The notes below the pieces were generated by a model. It saw only the letters and a program-made list of their open reading frames with translations. It had not been told where the DNA came from and ran no database searches. From contig CANEGO010000008.1 of NCBI GenBank assembly GCA_947427095.1, positions 1-57,369 of the forward strand: a stretch of 57,369 nt of DNA. The letters run 5' to 3'. Each line of letters starts with the position of its first letter. The stretch's first letter is position 1. This DNA is from an uncultured Clostridium sp. GTDB taxonomy: Bacteria > Bacillota_I > Bacilli_A > RF39 > UBA660. This document shows positions 18,876 to 27,970 of this stretch, one piece after another. Both the position numbers and the translations under genes were made by a program.

Positions 18876-21038
18876 ATGAAGAAAAGTTTTGTTAAAAGAA
18901 TATTTGTATTTTTTATAGTCATAGCATTATTTAGTTTAGTTTATATACCGCTATTTAATGATATGAAGTTTGGATTGGATTTGAAAGGTGGTTTTGAAGT
19001 ATTATACCAAGTCAAAAGAAGTGATGGCAAAAAGCTTACATCAAGTGATATGAATAGTACTTACGATGTTTTAAAAAGAAACGTTGATTCTCTTGGTGTA
19101 TCAGAACCTGAAATAACAATGGAAGGAACTGATAGAATAAGGGTAAAATTAGCGGGTGTAACTGATATAGAAGGAGCAAGAAAGGCTTTGTCAAGCGTTG
19201 CTAATGTATCATTTAGAGATACTGATGATAAGCTTTTAATGGATTCTAGTGTTATTAAAGGTGCTAGGTTATCATATGATGACACGGGTAAACCCGCAAT
19301 ATCGTTATCTGTTGCGGATAAAGCTAAGTTTTTAGAAGTTACAACTGAAATTAGTGGAAAGGAAGCTGGTAAAAACGTAATGGTTATATGGTATAACTTT
19401 GAAAATGGAGTTAATTCATTTGATAAAGATGGCGAAACTTGTGGTGATGAGGGGAGCGTTTGCTTATCGGCTGCAACGGTATCGCAAGGTTTTTCCAGTG
19501 ATGTTATTATAACTGGTAACTTTGAAAAAGAAGAAGCAGAAAGGTTAGCAACCAGTATAAATGCTGGCTCTATTTCAACTAAGCTATCAGAGATATCTTC
19601 TCAAAATGTTAATGCATCATACGGAGAAGGAGTTTTAACTAAAACGTTTACTGCTGGGTTAATTGGACTGATTTTGGTAATCGTATTTATGACGATCCTT
19701 TATAAATTTTCAGGATTTATATCAGGCGTTAACTTACTTTTATACATGCTTGTTGTAATGGGGATATTTTGGTTAATAGGTGGGGTTTTAACTCTTCCTG
19801 GTATAGCTGCATTAGTACTTGGCATTGGAATGGCTGTTGATTCATGTGTTGTGACAAACGAAAGAATAAAAGAAGAATTACAGGCTGGGAAAAGTTTAGA
19901 AAGTGCTTATAAAGCCGGTAATGAAGAGTCTTGGAGCACTATTTTCGATGCTAATGTTACAACGTTAATTGTTGCAATTGTATTATTTATCTTTGGAGAA
20001 AGTTCTATTAAAGGGTTTGCAACAATGCTTATGATAACTATTTTTGCAACAATGTTTATAATGGTGTTTGTAAATAGAAAAGTTTTAAAAATGTTTGTTT
20101 CAACGGAAAAGTTTTATAAAAAACCTACCTCATTTATAAGATTTGAAAAGAAAAATAAAAAAGAAACTAAGAAAGTTAATATTGATTCAATTAATTTAAT
20201 AAAGAAGTGTTTTTGTGTAACTACTATATATTTAGCTATAGGTGCTATTTACCTATTAGTTAATGGATTAAATTTAGGAATTGATTTTAGAGCAGGATCT
20301 GACATAACATTAAGTGCCGATAACATGAAAGTAGGAGAAGTTAAAAAAGACTTAGAAAGTATGGGCTACGATGTTGTTTCTATTAACGAACAAGAAAATA
20401 ATGAAATATACATAAGATTAAATACTGAATTAAAAGAAGATGGAATAAATAAGGTAAATAATCATTTTGAGCAAAAGTATAACGCTAAAACAGAAATTAA
20501 CGTTGTAACTAACATAGTTAAACAAGAACTTATTAAAAACGCAATATATTCCGTTTTAATAGCAGCAGTAGCAATAATTATTTATATTTCAATTAGATTT
20601 AAGTTTAGCTATGCTATATCATCTATTTTAGCGCTTTTACATGACGTGTTGTTTGTAATTATATTATTTGCATTATTTAAAATAGAAGTAAACGTAATAT
20701 TTATTGCAGCAATCCTTACGATAGTTGGGTACTCAATTAATAATACGATAGTTGTTTTTGATAGAATAAGAGAAAATATGAGTGCGTTTAAGAAAAAACT
20801 AACAACAGATGAATTAAAGACTGTTGTTAATAAGAGTATTTCTGAAACTTTTAATAGAGCAATTTATACAACCATTACTACGCTAATCCCAGTAATTAGT
20901 TTAATATTACTTGGTTCTAAAGGAATATTGCCATTTAATGTTGCATTGATATTCGGTCTTGTTGCAGGTACTTATTCATCGGTATTACTAGCAGGTCAGA
21001 TTTGGTATATGATAGAAAAGAAAAACTGTAAAAAATAA
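18876..21038 (+). CDS. secDF: Protein translocase subunit SecDF (fused)
   Basis: 720 aa fusion of SecD and SecF with 12 expected membrane helices. The SecD half has FGLDLKGGFEVLYQV, the P1 domain, and ALVLGIGMAVDSCVVTNERI; the SecF half has LGIDFRAGSDITL and TIVGYSINNTIVVFDRIRE. The complex uses proton flow to pull preproteins out of SecYEG. The start at 18876 is favoured over 18867 because AAGGATGG then sits at the right distance. The SecF GIDFxxG motif reads RAGS instead of the usual TGG(T). relA follows after 24 bases. Confidence 0.96.
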   Translation: MKKSFVKRIFVFFIVIALFSLVYIPLFNDMKFGLDLKGGFEVLYQVKRSDGKKLTSSDMNSTYDVLKRNVDSLGVSEPEITMEGTDRIRVKLAGVTDIEGARKALSSVANVSFRDTDDKLLMDSSVIKGARLSYDDTGKPAISLSVADKAKFLEVTTEISGKEAGKNVMVIWYNFENGVNSFDKDGETCGDEGSVCLSAATVSQGFSSDVIITGNFEKEEAERLATSINAGSISTKLSEISSQNVNASYGEGVLTKTFTAGLIGLILVIVFMTILYKFSGFISGVNLLLYMLVVMGIFWLIGGVLTLPGIAALVLGIGMAVDSCVVTNERIKEELQAGKSLESAYKAGNEESWSTIFDANVTTLIVAIVLFIFGESSIKGFATMLMITIFATMFIMVFVNRKVLKMFVSTEKFYKKPTSFIRFEKKNKKETKKVNIDSINLIKKCFCVTTIYLAIGAIYLLVNGLNLGIDFRAGSDITLSADNMKVGEVKKDLESMGYDVVSINEQENNEIYIRLNTELKEDGINKVNNHFEQKYNAKTEINVVTNIVKQELIKNAIYSVLIAAVAIIIYISIRFKFSYAISSILALLHDVLFVIILFALFKIEVNVIFIAAILTIVGYSINNTIVVFDRIRENMSAFKKKLTTDELKTVVNKSISETFNRAIYTTITTLIPVISLILLGSKGILPFNVALIFGLVAGTYSSVLLAGQIWYMIEKKNCKK

Positions 21039-21062
21039 AATTTTATAAGGAAGGTAATAATA

Positions 21063-23219
21063 ATGAAGCAAAAAGAAGATGCTTACACTTTAGATGATTT
21101 GCTTAATAAGGTGAAAACTTACATAAAGGTTAGTGATGATATAAATTTAATTAAAAAGGCGTATGATTTTGCTAGTAAAGCACACTCTGGACAGTTAAGA
21201 TTAACTGGTGATGATTATATTTTACACCCGCTTAATGTTGCATATATATTAACGGAAGTATATGCAGATAGTCAGACTCTTGCAACTGCATTGTTACATG
21301 ATGTTGTTAATTTTGCGAATGTTAAGTTAGAAGAAGTTGAAGAAGCATTTGGCCCAGAAATTAAAAATCTAGTTGATGAAATATCAAGGATTAATAAGTT
21401 ATCATTATCAGCGGATAATGAAGCATTAATTTCTTATCATAAAAAAATTTTAGTAGGTTTATCTGGCGATGTTCGTGTAATAATACTAAAAATTGCTGAT
21501 AGATTACATAACATGAGAACCTTATGGGCGATTCCAGAGAACAAGAGAAAGGAAAAAGCAAAAGAAACCCTTGAAATTTTAGCTCCTATTGCTCATCGCT
21601 TAGGAATAAATCATATTAAAAGTGAACTAGAGGATCTTTCCTTAAAATATTATAAACCTGAAGTTTATAGCGACATATTAGAGAAACTAAGTGAATCAAG
21701 AGGAGAACTTGATAATTCTGTTGGCGAGATGCTGCAAAGTGTTTCTAAGATTTTAACTGATAATAATATACCCCATGAGATGAAGGGAAGAACAAAGAGT
21801 GTTTATAGTATATATAATAAATTAAACAAAGGTAAATCTTTTAATGAAATATATGATATTTTAGCATTAAGGTACTTAGTTAACACTGAGGCTGAATGTT
21901 ATTTAGCATTAGGTCTTATTCATGCGAAATATAAACCTGTTCCAAAACGTTTTAAGGATTACATTGCAAGACCAAAAACCAATGGTTATCAGTCACTTCA
22001 TACAACCGTTTTTGGAGTTGATGGCAAACTTTTTGAAATCCAAATTAGAACGTATGAAATGGATAAAATAGCAGAGTATGGATTTGCTTCCCACTGGTCA
22101 TATAAAGAAAATGGTGTTAACAAGACAAACTCTATGGAGGAAAAGCTTAAATCATTTAGGTCTATTATTGAATTAAATGAACAGCAGGTTGAAGGTGAAG
22201 AATTTGTAAACACCGTTAAAAATGAAGTTTTTAATTCAAATAATATATATGTTTATACCCCTAAAGGTGATGTTTTTGAGCTTCCTCTTGGTTCTACTCC
22301 AATAGATTTTGCATACCGTGTACATACATCCGTTGGACATCAAATGATTGGCGCATTAGTAAACGGTAACATCGCACCACTTGATTATAAATTAAAAGAT
22401 GGTGACATTGTAAAGATAAACACTAATAAAAATAATAAGGGTCCATCAAAAGAATGGCTAAACATAGCCTATACAACTAGCGCTAAAAATAAAATAAAAG
22501 CTTTTTTTAGTAAGATAGATAAAGATGAATTAATTGCAAGTGGTAAAGACCAACTTCTTAAGACAATGAGAAGAAAAAAGCTTTCTACAAATGACATTTT
22601 AAGTCAGGATAATCTTTTACCTATATTAGATGAATTAGGATTAAATGGTGAAAATGACTTGTATTATGAATTAGGGGTAGGAAAATATAATCCAACTCAA
22701 ATCATTAAAATGATAATGGGTGAAAAGGAAGAAAAAAATATTATTGATAAGGTCCTTAAATATTCTTCAAAACAAATGCAGGCAACCGGAGATGTAATTA
22801 TTGACGGAATGGATGATTTGAAAGTAAGCTTTGGAGGATGTTGTAAACCTATTAAAGGAGATCAAATAATAGGATATATATCAAAAGGGAATGGTATTAC
22901 TATTCATCGCAGTAATTGCTATAATATTTGTGATGTAAATGATAGAATAATAAATGTTAAATGGAACCCAAATAGTTCTAAAAAGTATGTTACTAACGTT
23001 TTGATTTATACTGAAAAAAAAGATAACTTACTTTTAGATATCATTTCTAAAACAACGTCGTTAAACGTTGGTGTAAAAAGTGTTAACACAATAAGCAACA
23101 CGGATTATAATGTTTTTGATATTGATATTTTAATAGAAAATACTGAAAAATTAAATAAATATATCGCAGCACTAGGGCAACTACCATACGTAAATCAGGT
23201 GGAAAGAGGTAATAAATAA
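21063..23219 (+). CDS. relA: RelA/SpoT homologue, synthetase intact, hydrolase motif degenerate
   Basis: 718 aa long RSH: HD hydrolase domain, synthetase domain, TGS, helical, zinc-finger (GGCCKP) and ACT domains. It makes, and usually breaks down, (p)ppGpp. The synthetase keeps RFKDYIARPKTNGYQSLHTTV and EIQIRT. In the hydrolase, HP, HD and ADRLHN are kept, but the HDVVED motif reads HDVVNF (residues about 79-84), losing the Glu-Asp pair needed for catalysis in studied enzymes. The protein may thus be synthetase-only or weakly hydrolytic. Its TAA overlaps the dtd start (TAATG). Order relA-dtd-hisS-aspS matches Bacillus. Confidence 0.96.
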   Translation: MKQKEDAYTLDDLLNKVKTYIKVSDDINLIKKAYDFASKAHSGQLRLTGDDYILHPLNVAYILTEVYADSQTLATALLHDVVNFANVKLEEVEEAFGPEIKNLVDEISRINKLSLSADNEALISYHKKILVGLSGDVRVIILKIADRLHNMRTLWAIPENKRKEKAKETLEILAPIAHRLGINHIKSELEDLSLKYYKPEVYSDILEKLSESRGELDNSVGEMLQSVSKILTDNNIPHEMKGRTKSVYSIYNKLNKGKSFNEIYDILALRYLVNTEAECYLALGLIHAKYKPVPKRFKDYIARPKTNGYQSLHTTVFGVDGKLFEIQIRTYEMDKIAEYGFASHWSYKENGVNKTNSMEEKLKSFRSIIELNEQQVEGEEFVNTVKNEVFNSNNIYVYTPKGDVFELPLGSTPIDFAYRVHTSVGHQMIGALVNGNIAPLDYKLKDGDIVKINTNKNNKGPSKEWLNIAYTTSAKNKIKAFFSKIDKDELIASGKDQLLKTMRRKKLSTNDILSQDNLLPILDELGLNGENDLYYELGVGKYNPTQIIKMIMGEKEEKNIIDKVLKYSSKQMQATGDVIIDGMDDLKVSFGGCCKPIKGDQIIGYISKGNGITIHRSNCYNICDVNDRIINVKWNPNSSKKYVTNVLIYTEKKDNLLLDIISKTTSLNVGVKSVNTISNTDYNVFDIDILIENTEKLNKYIAALGQLPYVNQVERGNK

Positions 23220-23662
23220 TGCGGGTAATTGTTCAAAGGTGCATAAAAGCCTCAGTTAAAGTAAATCAAAACATTGTGGGTGAAATAGATAAAGGATACG
23301 TATTATTAGTAGGTTTAACTCATGATGACAACGAAGAGATAATAAATAAAATGGCTAAAAAAATAGTTAATTTAAGAATTTTTGAAGATGAAAATGAGAA
23401 GATGAACTTAAGTATAAATGATATAAATGGAAGTATTTTATCCGTTTCGCAATTCACTTTATATGCAAAGTTAGAAGGAAGAAGGCCATCTTTTACAGAT
23501 GCTATGAAATATAGTGAAGCGCTTGTTCTATATAATAAGTTTAATGATGATTTACGTAACCTAGGTATAAACGTTAAAACTGGTGAATTTGGCGCTGATA
23601 TGAAAGTTAGTTTAGTAAACGATGGACCGGTTACTATAATTATAGATAGTGAGGATATATAA
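23219..23662 (+). CDS. dtd: D-aminoacyl-tRNA deacylase
   Basis: 147 aa, normal length. Dtd hydrolyses D-amino acids wrongly attached to tRNA, plus glycyl-tRNA-Ala. MRVIVQRCIKASVKVNQ opens the fold; SVSQFTLYAK carries the SQxTLY motif, and NDGPVTIIID carries the GPVT motif of the cross-subunit active site. Start and stop overlap the neighbours by single bases (TAATG on both sides), so relA-dtd-permease form one coupled operon. Confidence 0.96.
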   Translation: MRVIVQRCIKASVKVNQNIVGEIDKGYVLLVGLTHDDNEEIINKMAKKIVNLRIFEDENEKMNLSINDINGSILSVSQFTLYAKLEGRRPSFTDAMKYSEALVLYNKFNDDLRNLGINVKTGEFGADMKVSLVNDGPVTIIIDSEDI

Positions 23663-24720
23663 TGAAGAAAAACGTTAATTATAAGTATTTAAACATTTTG
23701 CTTATTCTAGGAATTGTGTATTTATTATTTTTGATGAGAAATTTATGGCTAGGAGCGGTATCAAAAATAATTGGGATTATTTTACCTTTTGTTATTGCTT
23801 TTGGAATATCATATGTTTTATATCCTTTTTTAAAATTTTTGATGGAAAAGAAAATTCCTAAAGCTATTTCGGTATTTATTATAATAACGCTTGTTTTGCT
23901 AGTGGTTGGACTTACTACTTATTATGTGGTTCCACTTTTCTTTAATCAGTTAATTAATTTATTAACAAATCTAGGCAAAGTATCATCTGATATAGCTTTA
24001 AAATATGGCGTGGATACAAAGGTAATAAATGATACTATAAACCTTTATTCTTCTAAAATAATAAGTGGAATTGGAGATGTTTTATCAAGTGGGTCGTTTA
24101 TTGGAATTCTAAGTAAATCGGTTGATTATGTTTCTAAATCTGTAATTATTTTTATTGTTTCAGTATATTTTCTAATAGATATGGAAAAAATTAGAGGTAA
24201 ATTTAAAAAATATTTAATAAAAAAAGGTGCGAAAAAATATCATCTGTTTTCAAACATTGATAAAGAAATTACTTCCTATTTAAAGGGTCTTGGAATATTT
24301 ATGATCATTCAGTTTTTTGAATATACATTTTTGTTTCTTATAATAGGCCATCCGAATTTCTTGTTATTAGGTGTTCTTGCCTGCATAACTACGGTTATAC
24401 CTTATTTTGGAGGTATTATAACCAATGTAATTGCACTTTTAATAGCATCTGTTATTTCGTCTAAATTATTTATTTTAACGCTTATCATAACGCTAGTATT
24501 TCCAAATATAGATGGTTATATAATATCACCTAAAATATATGGAAAAACAAATCAGTTACCACCGTTGCTTACCATTTTTGTGGTTTTTGCTGGTGGCGCG
24601 TTATTAGGTTTTATGGGAATTGTAATCGCGGTTCCGTTAACAATCATAATAATGTCAGTAATAAGATCGTATAAAAATGAAATTTCTTTATCTATAAAGA
24701 AAGTGAAAGGAAAAATGTAA
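23662..24720 (+). CDS. AI-2E/PerM family transporter
   Basis: 352 aa, seven or eight membrane helices. The late block VLACITTVIPYFGGIITNVIALLIA and the PKIYGKTNQLPPLLTIFVVFAGGALLGFMGIVIAVPL tail are signatures of the AI-2E (PerM/YdbI) family. Members have been linked to autoinducer-2 export or Na+/H+ exchange; the substrate here is not known. Start overlaps the dtd stop by one base. In B. subtilis this spot (after dtd) holds an amidase gene, so this is a local substitution. Confidence 0.88.
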   Translation: MKKNVNYKYLNILLILGIVYLLFLMRNLWLGAVSKIIGIILPFVIAFGISYVLYPFLKFLMEKKIPKAISVFIIITLVLLVVGLTTYYVVPLFFNQLINLLTNLGKVSSDIALKYGVDTKVINDTINLYSSKIISGIGDVLSSGSFIGILSKSVDYVSKSVIIFIVSVYFLIDMEKIRGKFKKYLIKKGAKKYHLFSNIDKEITSYLKGLGIFMIIQFFEYTFLFLIIGHPNFLLLGVLACITTVIPYFGGIITNVIALLIASVISSKLFILTLIITLVFPNIDGYIISPKIYGKTNQLPPLLTIFVVFAGGALLGFMGIVIAVPLTIIIMSVIRSYKNEISLSIKKVKGKM

Positions 24721-24796
24721 ATATAAATAAAAATTGAATAAAAAACTTTATTTTTAATTTAATATAATATATAATTATATTAAATAAGGAGGATAT

Positions 24797-25348
24797 ATGA
24801 CTGGATTAATTATTGTTATAGTAATTATCGTTTTATTGTTACTATATGTAGCAGGAACTTACAATTCATTAGTAAGCTTAAGAAATAAGGTAAGGGATCA
24901 ATGGTCTCAAATCGACGTTGTTTTAAAAAACAGAAATGATTTGATACCTAACGTTGTAGAAACGGTAAAAGGTTATGCTAAGCACGAAAAAGAAACTTTA
25001 AATGCGGTAATAGAGGCTAGAAATAAAGCAACTAGTGCTACTACTAGTGAAGAAGAAATGAAAGCAGCTGGAGAAGTAACCCAGGCTTTAGGACGTTTAT
25101 TTGCACTAGCAGAAAGTTATCCAGATTTAAAAGCTAACCAAAACTTTATGGATTTACAAGCTAATTTGAAGGAGATAGAAGAAAAAATACGTTTTGCAAG
25201 ACAATTTTACAATGATACGGTCTTATCTTATCAAAATAAAATTGAAATGTTTCCATCAAATATAGTAGCTAATATGTTTGGCTTTAAACCAGAAGCTTTC
25301 TTTGAAGCTACTGAAGAAGAAAGAAAAAACGTACAAGTTAAATTTTAG
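24797..25348 (+). CDS. lemA: LemA family protein
   Basis: 183 aa. One N-terminal helix (GLIIVIVIIVLLLLYVAGTY) anchors a helical bundle with the family core NKVRDQWSQIDVVLKNRNDLIPNVVETVKGYAKHE. LemA proteins are membrane anchored with most of the chain outside or periplasmic; their role is unclear. AAGGAGG precedes the start. A terminator-like hairpin separates it from the DUF2207 gene 45 bases later; LemA and DUF2207 proteins with Gly-rich tails are often found as a pair. Confidence 0.92.
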   Translation: MTGLIIVIVIIVLLLLYVAGTYNSLVSLRNKVRDQWSQIDVVLKNRNDLIPNVVETVKGYAKHEKETLNAVIEARNKATSATTSEEEMKAAGEVTQALGRLFALAESYPDLKANQNFMDLQANLKEIEEKIRFARQFYNDTVLSYQNKIEMFPSNIVANMFGFKPEAFFEATEEERKNVQVKF

Positions 25349-25371
25349 TCTACTAACAAAGTAGACTTTTT
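25347..25371 (+). terminator. Terminator or attenuator between lemA and the DUF2207 gene
   Basis: AGTCTAC at 25347-25353 pairs with GTAGACT at 25361-25367, followed by a T-run. The lemA TAG overlaps the 5' arm. Partial read-through would lower expression of the downstream gene. Confidence 0.7.
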
Positions 25372-25393
25372 TCTTTTAAAGGAGGAAGAGTGT

Positions 25394-27118
25394 ATGAAAA
25401 AAATATTAAAATATATATCCATTGCTATACTATTATTTATTTTTCCCCTTGTTGTAAAGGCTAATAGTATTTCTAAAATAGATATGGATATATACGTAGA
25501 TAAAAGTGGAACGGCGCATGTGACTGAAACTTGGAGTGCTAATTTAAATCAAGGTACCGAAGGATATAAACCATATTATAACATTGGAAATGCGAATATA
25601 ACAAATTTCAACGTTAGTGAAAATGGTAAAACATATACATATAACGACTATTGGAACACTAACGATAGTTTTAATGATAAAGCGTATAAAAATGGTATTA
25701 ATTATATTTCTGATGGTTTAGAGTTATGTTGGGGTATAAGTAGTTATGGTTACCATAACTATGTTTTAACTTATGATATTAAAGGTTTTGTAGCTACCGT
25801 AGAAGACGCTGACATGATATACTGGACTTTAATTCCATATGAATTATCATCTAAGCCAAATGATGTTCATATTAAGATTCATACTGATAATTATTTAAGT
25901 GATAGCGTACCGGTTTGGGGTTACGGTAATTATGGTGGAACAGCTTATGTATATGATGGATATATAGAGATGAATTCAGAAGGTACTTTAGAGTCAAATG
26001 AATACATGACCATATTAGTTAAGTTTGATAAAGGAACATTTGATACACCTAATGTATTAAGTGAAGGTTTTGATTACTATCATGATATGGCAGATGAAGG
26101 ATCTACCAAATATAAAGAAAATAAAGGTTCAAGTTTTGCTGGCTTTTTTATAGGCGTTTTAAATGTATTAATTCAAATTATAGTTTGGGCATCAGTAATA
26201 TTTGGTATAAGTAAAGCCGCTAAAAACGCTGGTAATAAAGTTGGAACTAAAACTTTTAACTTTGGTCCTCAAGGAAAAAGCTTACCGAAAGACATACCTA
26301 ATTATCGTGATATACCATTTAATAAAGATATATATAGAACGTTTTGGATAGCAGAAGGTTATAAATTAAATAAAAATAAAACTGACTTTTTAGGAGCAAT
26401 ACTTTTAAAATGGTTAAAAGAACAAAAAATAACTATTAAAAAAGTAGAAGCTGGTTTTATAAAGAAGAAAGAGGAAACCGCTATTGATTTAACAAAAGAA
26501 AATACGTTTGATAACACTTTAGAACAAGATTTATATAATATGATGAAAGAAGCAAGTCGTGACGGCATATTAGAGTCTAAAGAGTTTGAAAAATGGTGTA
26601 ATGATAATTATAGTAAAATACTTTCATGGTTTGATAAAATAATAGATGAAGAAACAAATAAATTAATAAATGAAGGTAAAATAACAGTAGCAGAAAAAAC
26701 ATCATTTAAAGTATTTAAGTCTAAGGAATACATAGTAGATCAATCAATGAAAGAAGAAGCTATTAAGTTAAAAGGACTTAAGAACTTCTTAGAAGAGTTC
26801 TCTAGAATAGATGACAAAGAAGCTATTGAAGTTAATATGTGGGAGTATTATTTAATATATGCTCAAATACTTGGCATTGCAGATAAGGTAGCTAAACAAT
26901 TTAAAAAGTTATATCCTGAAATTATTGACAATCCAGAGCTTGGGTATACGTATACCGACATTATGTTTATTCACATGGTAAGCCATAGCGGAATGCGCTC
27001 AGCAACCACATCACAGCAAAGAGCACAAAGTTACTCATCTGGTGGAGGGGGATTCTCTTCCGGAGGCGGAGGCGGCGGTTCCTTCGGTGGTGGAGGAGGC
27101 GGAGGAGGCTTTAGATAG
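25394..27118 (+). CDS. DUF2207 membrane protein with Gly-rich tail
   Basis: 574 aa. A signal peptide (KYISIAILLFIFPLVVKA) precedes an outer beta-rich DUF2207 domain, a membrane helix near residues 252-274 (FFIGVLNVLIQIIVWASVIF), a cytoplasmic part of about 260 residues, and a C-terminus with long Gly runs (residues about 549-574) ending GGGFR. The Gly codons make 27043-27114 a GC-rich island. DUF2207 proteins typically accompany LemA and look like envelope proteins of unknown job. AAAGGAGG precedes the start. Confidence 0.88.
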   Translation: MKKILKYISIAILLFIFPLVVKANSISKIDMDIYVDKSGTAHVTETWSANLNQGTEGYKPYYNIGNANITNFNVSENGKTYTYNDYWNTNDSFNDKAYKNGINYISDGLELCWGISSYGYHNYVLTYDIKGFVATVEDADMIYWTLIPYELSSKPNDVHIKIHTDNYLSDSVPVWGYGNYGGTAYVYDGYIEMNSEGTLESNEYMTILVKFDKGTFDTPNVLSEGFDYYHDMADEGSTKYKENKGSSFAGFFIGVLNVLIQIIVWASVIFGISKAAKNAGNKVGTKTFNFGPQGKSLPKDIPNYRDIPFNKDIYRTFWIAEGYKLNKNKTDFLGAILLKWLKEQKITIKKVEAGFIKKKEETAIDLTKENTFDNTLEQDLYNMMKEASRDGILESKEFEKWCNDNYSKILSWFDKIIDEETNKLINEGKITVAEKTSFKVFKSKEYIVDQSMKEEAIKLKGLKNFLEEFSRIDDKEAIEVNMWEYYLIYAQILGIADKVAKQFKKLYPEIIDNPELGYTYTDIMFIHMVSHSGMRSATTSQQRAQSYSSGGGGFSSGGGGGGSFGGGGGGGGFR

Positions 27119-27141
27119 TTTCCTTCTCCAAAAAAACCTAA

Positions 27142-27170
27142 TTGACTAATCATTAAAAATATAATAAAAT
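27142..27170 (+). promoter_or_regulatory. Promoter for the T-box operon
   Basis: TTGACT at 27142-27147, 17-bp spacer, TAAAAT at 27165-27170. Expected start near 27177, at the foot of the leader's first stem. Confidence 0.75.
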
Positions 27171-27175
27171 ATATT

Positions 27176-27314
27176 TAGTTTTTAGTAAGAAGTGACAACT
27201 TACACCCAAAAATAAAAACTAGACAATTAAATAATATAAACAAAGAGCACTTATGTGAAATAGGGTGGCACCGTGGACAAATTTGTTCATCCCTATAACT
27301 TTAAGGCTCTTTTT
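27176..27314 (+). promoter_or_regulatory. T-box riboswitch leader with short Stem I
   Basis: The conserved T-box AGGGTGGCACCGTGG lies at 27262-27276. A competing terminator is formed by AAAGAGC (27242-27248) with GCTCTTT (27306-27312), extended by CTTA/TAAG, then T's. Stem I is only about 46 nt: TAGTTTTT (27176-27183) pairs with AAAAACTA (27214-27221) and encloses GTAAG/CTTAC. In the UGGN element N is C, which predicts a G73 tRNA; tRNA-Asp and tRNA-Asn have G73, whereas tRNA-His has C73. GAC triplets at 27194 and 27222 and a CAC at 27203 are specifier candidates. It would raise operon expression when uncharged tRNA builds up. Confidence 0.85.
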
Positions 27315-27333
27315 ATGTTAGGAGTGATTGTAG

Positions 27334-27957
27334 CTGAAAAAAGTGGCGATATTATTAAGACTTAAAAAACGAAATGAAAATTCGTTGATTGAAAAGTTTG
27401 AAATCAGGCAGGATGTTATAAATGCCATTAAGAGTTATGATGTAAACTATTATTTAATTCCTATTAATACCATTTCTAACGATGATTATGATAATGTATT
27501 AGAAATGATAAAAATGGCAGATGGTGTTATTATTCCGGGTGGAAGTAAAGGTGGCACACAAATGGAATTTAATATTATTAAATATTTATTTGATAATGAT
27601 ATTCCGACACTTGGTATATGTTTAGGCCATCAAAGTATGGGAAGAACGTTTGGTGGTGTAAAAAAACAAGTAGAAGACCACATGGTATTAGATAAAAAAT
27701 ATGCACATTATGTGAATATTAAAAAGGATTCATTATTGTATAAAATAATTGAAAAAGAAAGAATGTTCGTTAATAGTAGACATAGGCTTATTATTGAAAA
27801 TACTAGTTTGGATATTTCAGCATATAACGACGAAAATATGCCAGAGGCATTTGAAGATAAAAATAAAAAATGCTTTATAGGAGTGCAGTGGCATCCAGAA
27901 AGTATAATGGATCCTGATAACAAAAAAATATTTGATTACTTTATAAGTAAGTTATAG
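27334..27957 (+). CDS. Class I glutamine amidotransferase-like hydrolase (peptidase C26)
   Basis: 207 aa. The elbow GICLGHQSMG carries the Cys nucleophile and QWHPES the catalytic His, as in gamma-glutamyl-GABA hydrolases (PuuD-like) and other stand-alone GATase domains; PGGSKGG is the oxyanion region. The best start is CTG at 27334, giving (M)KKVAILLRLKK, nine bases after AGGAG; the next choice, GTG at 27343, is too far from that site. It is the first gene behind the T-box, 13 bases before hisS. Its substrate is unknown. Confidence 0.82.
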   Translation: MKKVAILLRLKKRNENSLIEKFEIRQDVINAIKSYDVNYYLIPINTISNDDYDNVLEMIKMADGVIIPGGSKGGTQMEFNIIKYLFDNDIPTLGICLGHQSMGRTFGGVKKQVEDHMVLDKKYAHYVNIKKDSLLYKIIEKERMFVNSRHRLIIENTSLDISAYNDENMPEAFEDKNKKCFIGVQWHPESIMDPDNKKIFDYFISKL

Positions 27958-27970
27958 AAAGGAAGATATT

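Noticed and set aside
27043-27114. GC-rich repeat as a foreign insertion or minisatellite
   Set aside because: It is in frame and codes for the Gly-rich tail typical of DUF2207 proteins.
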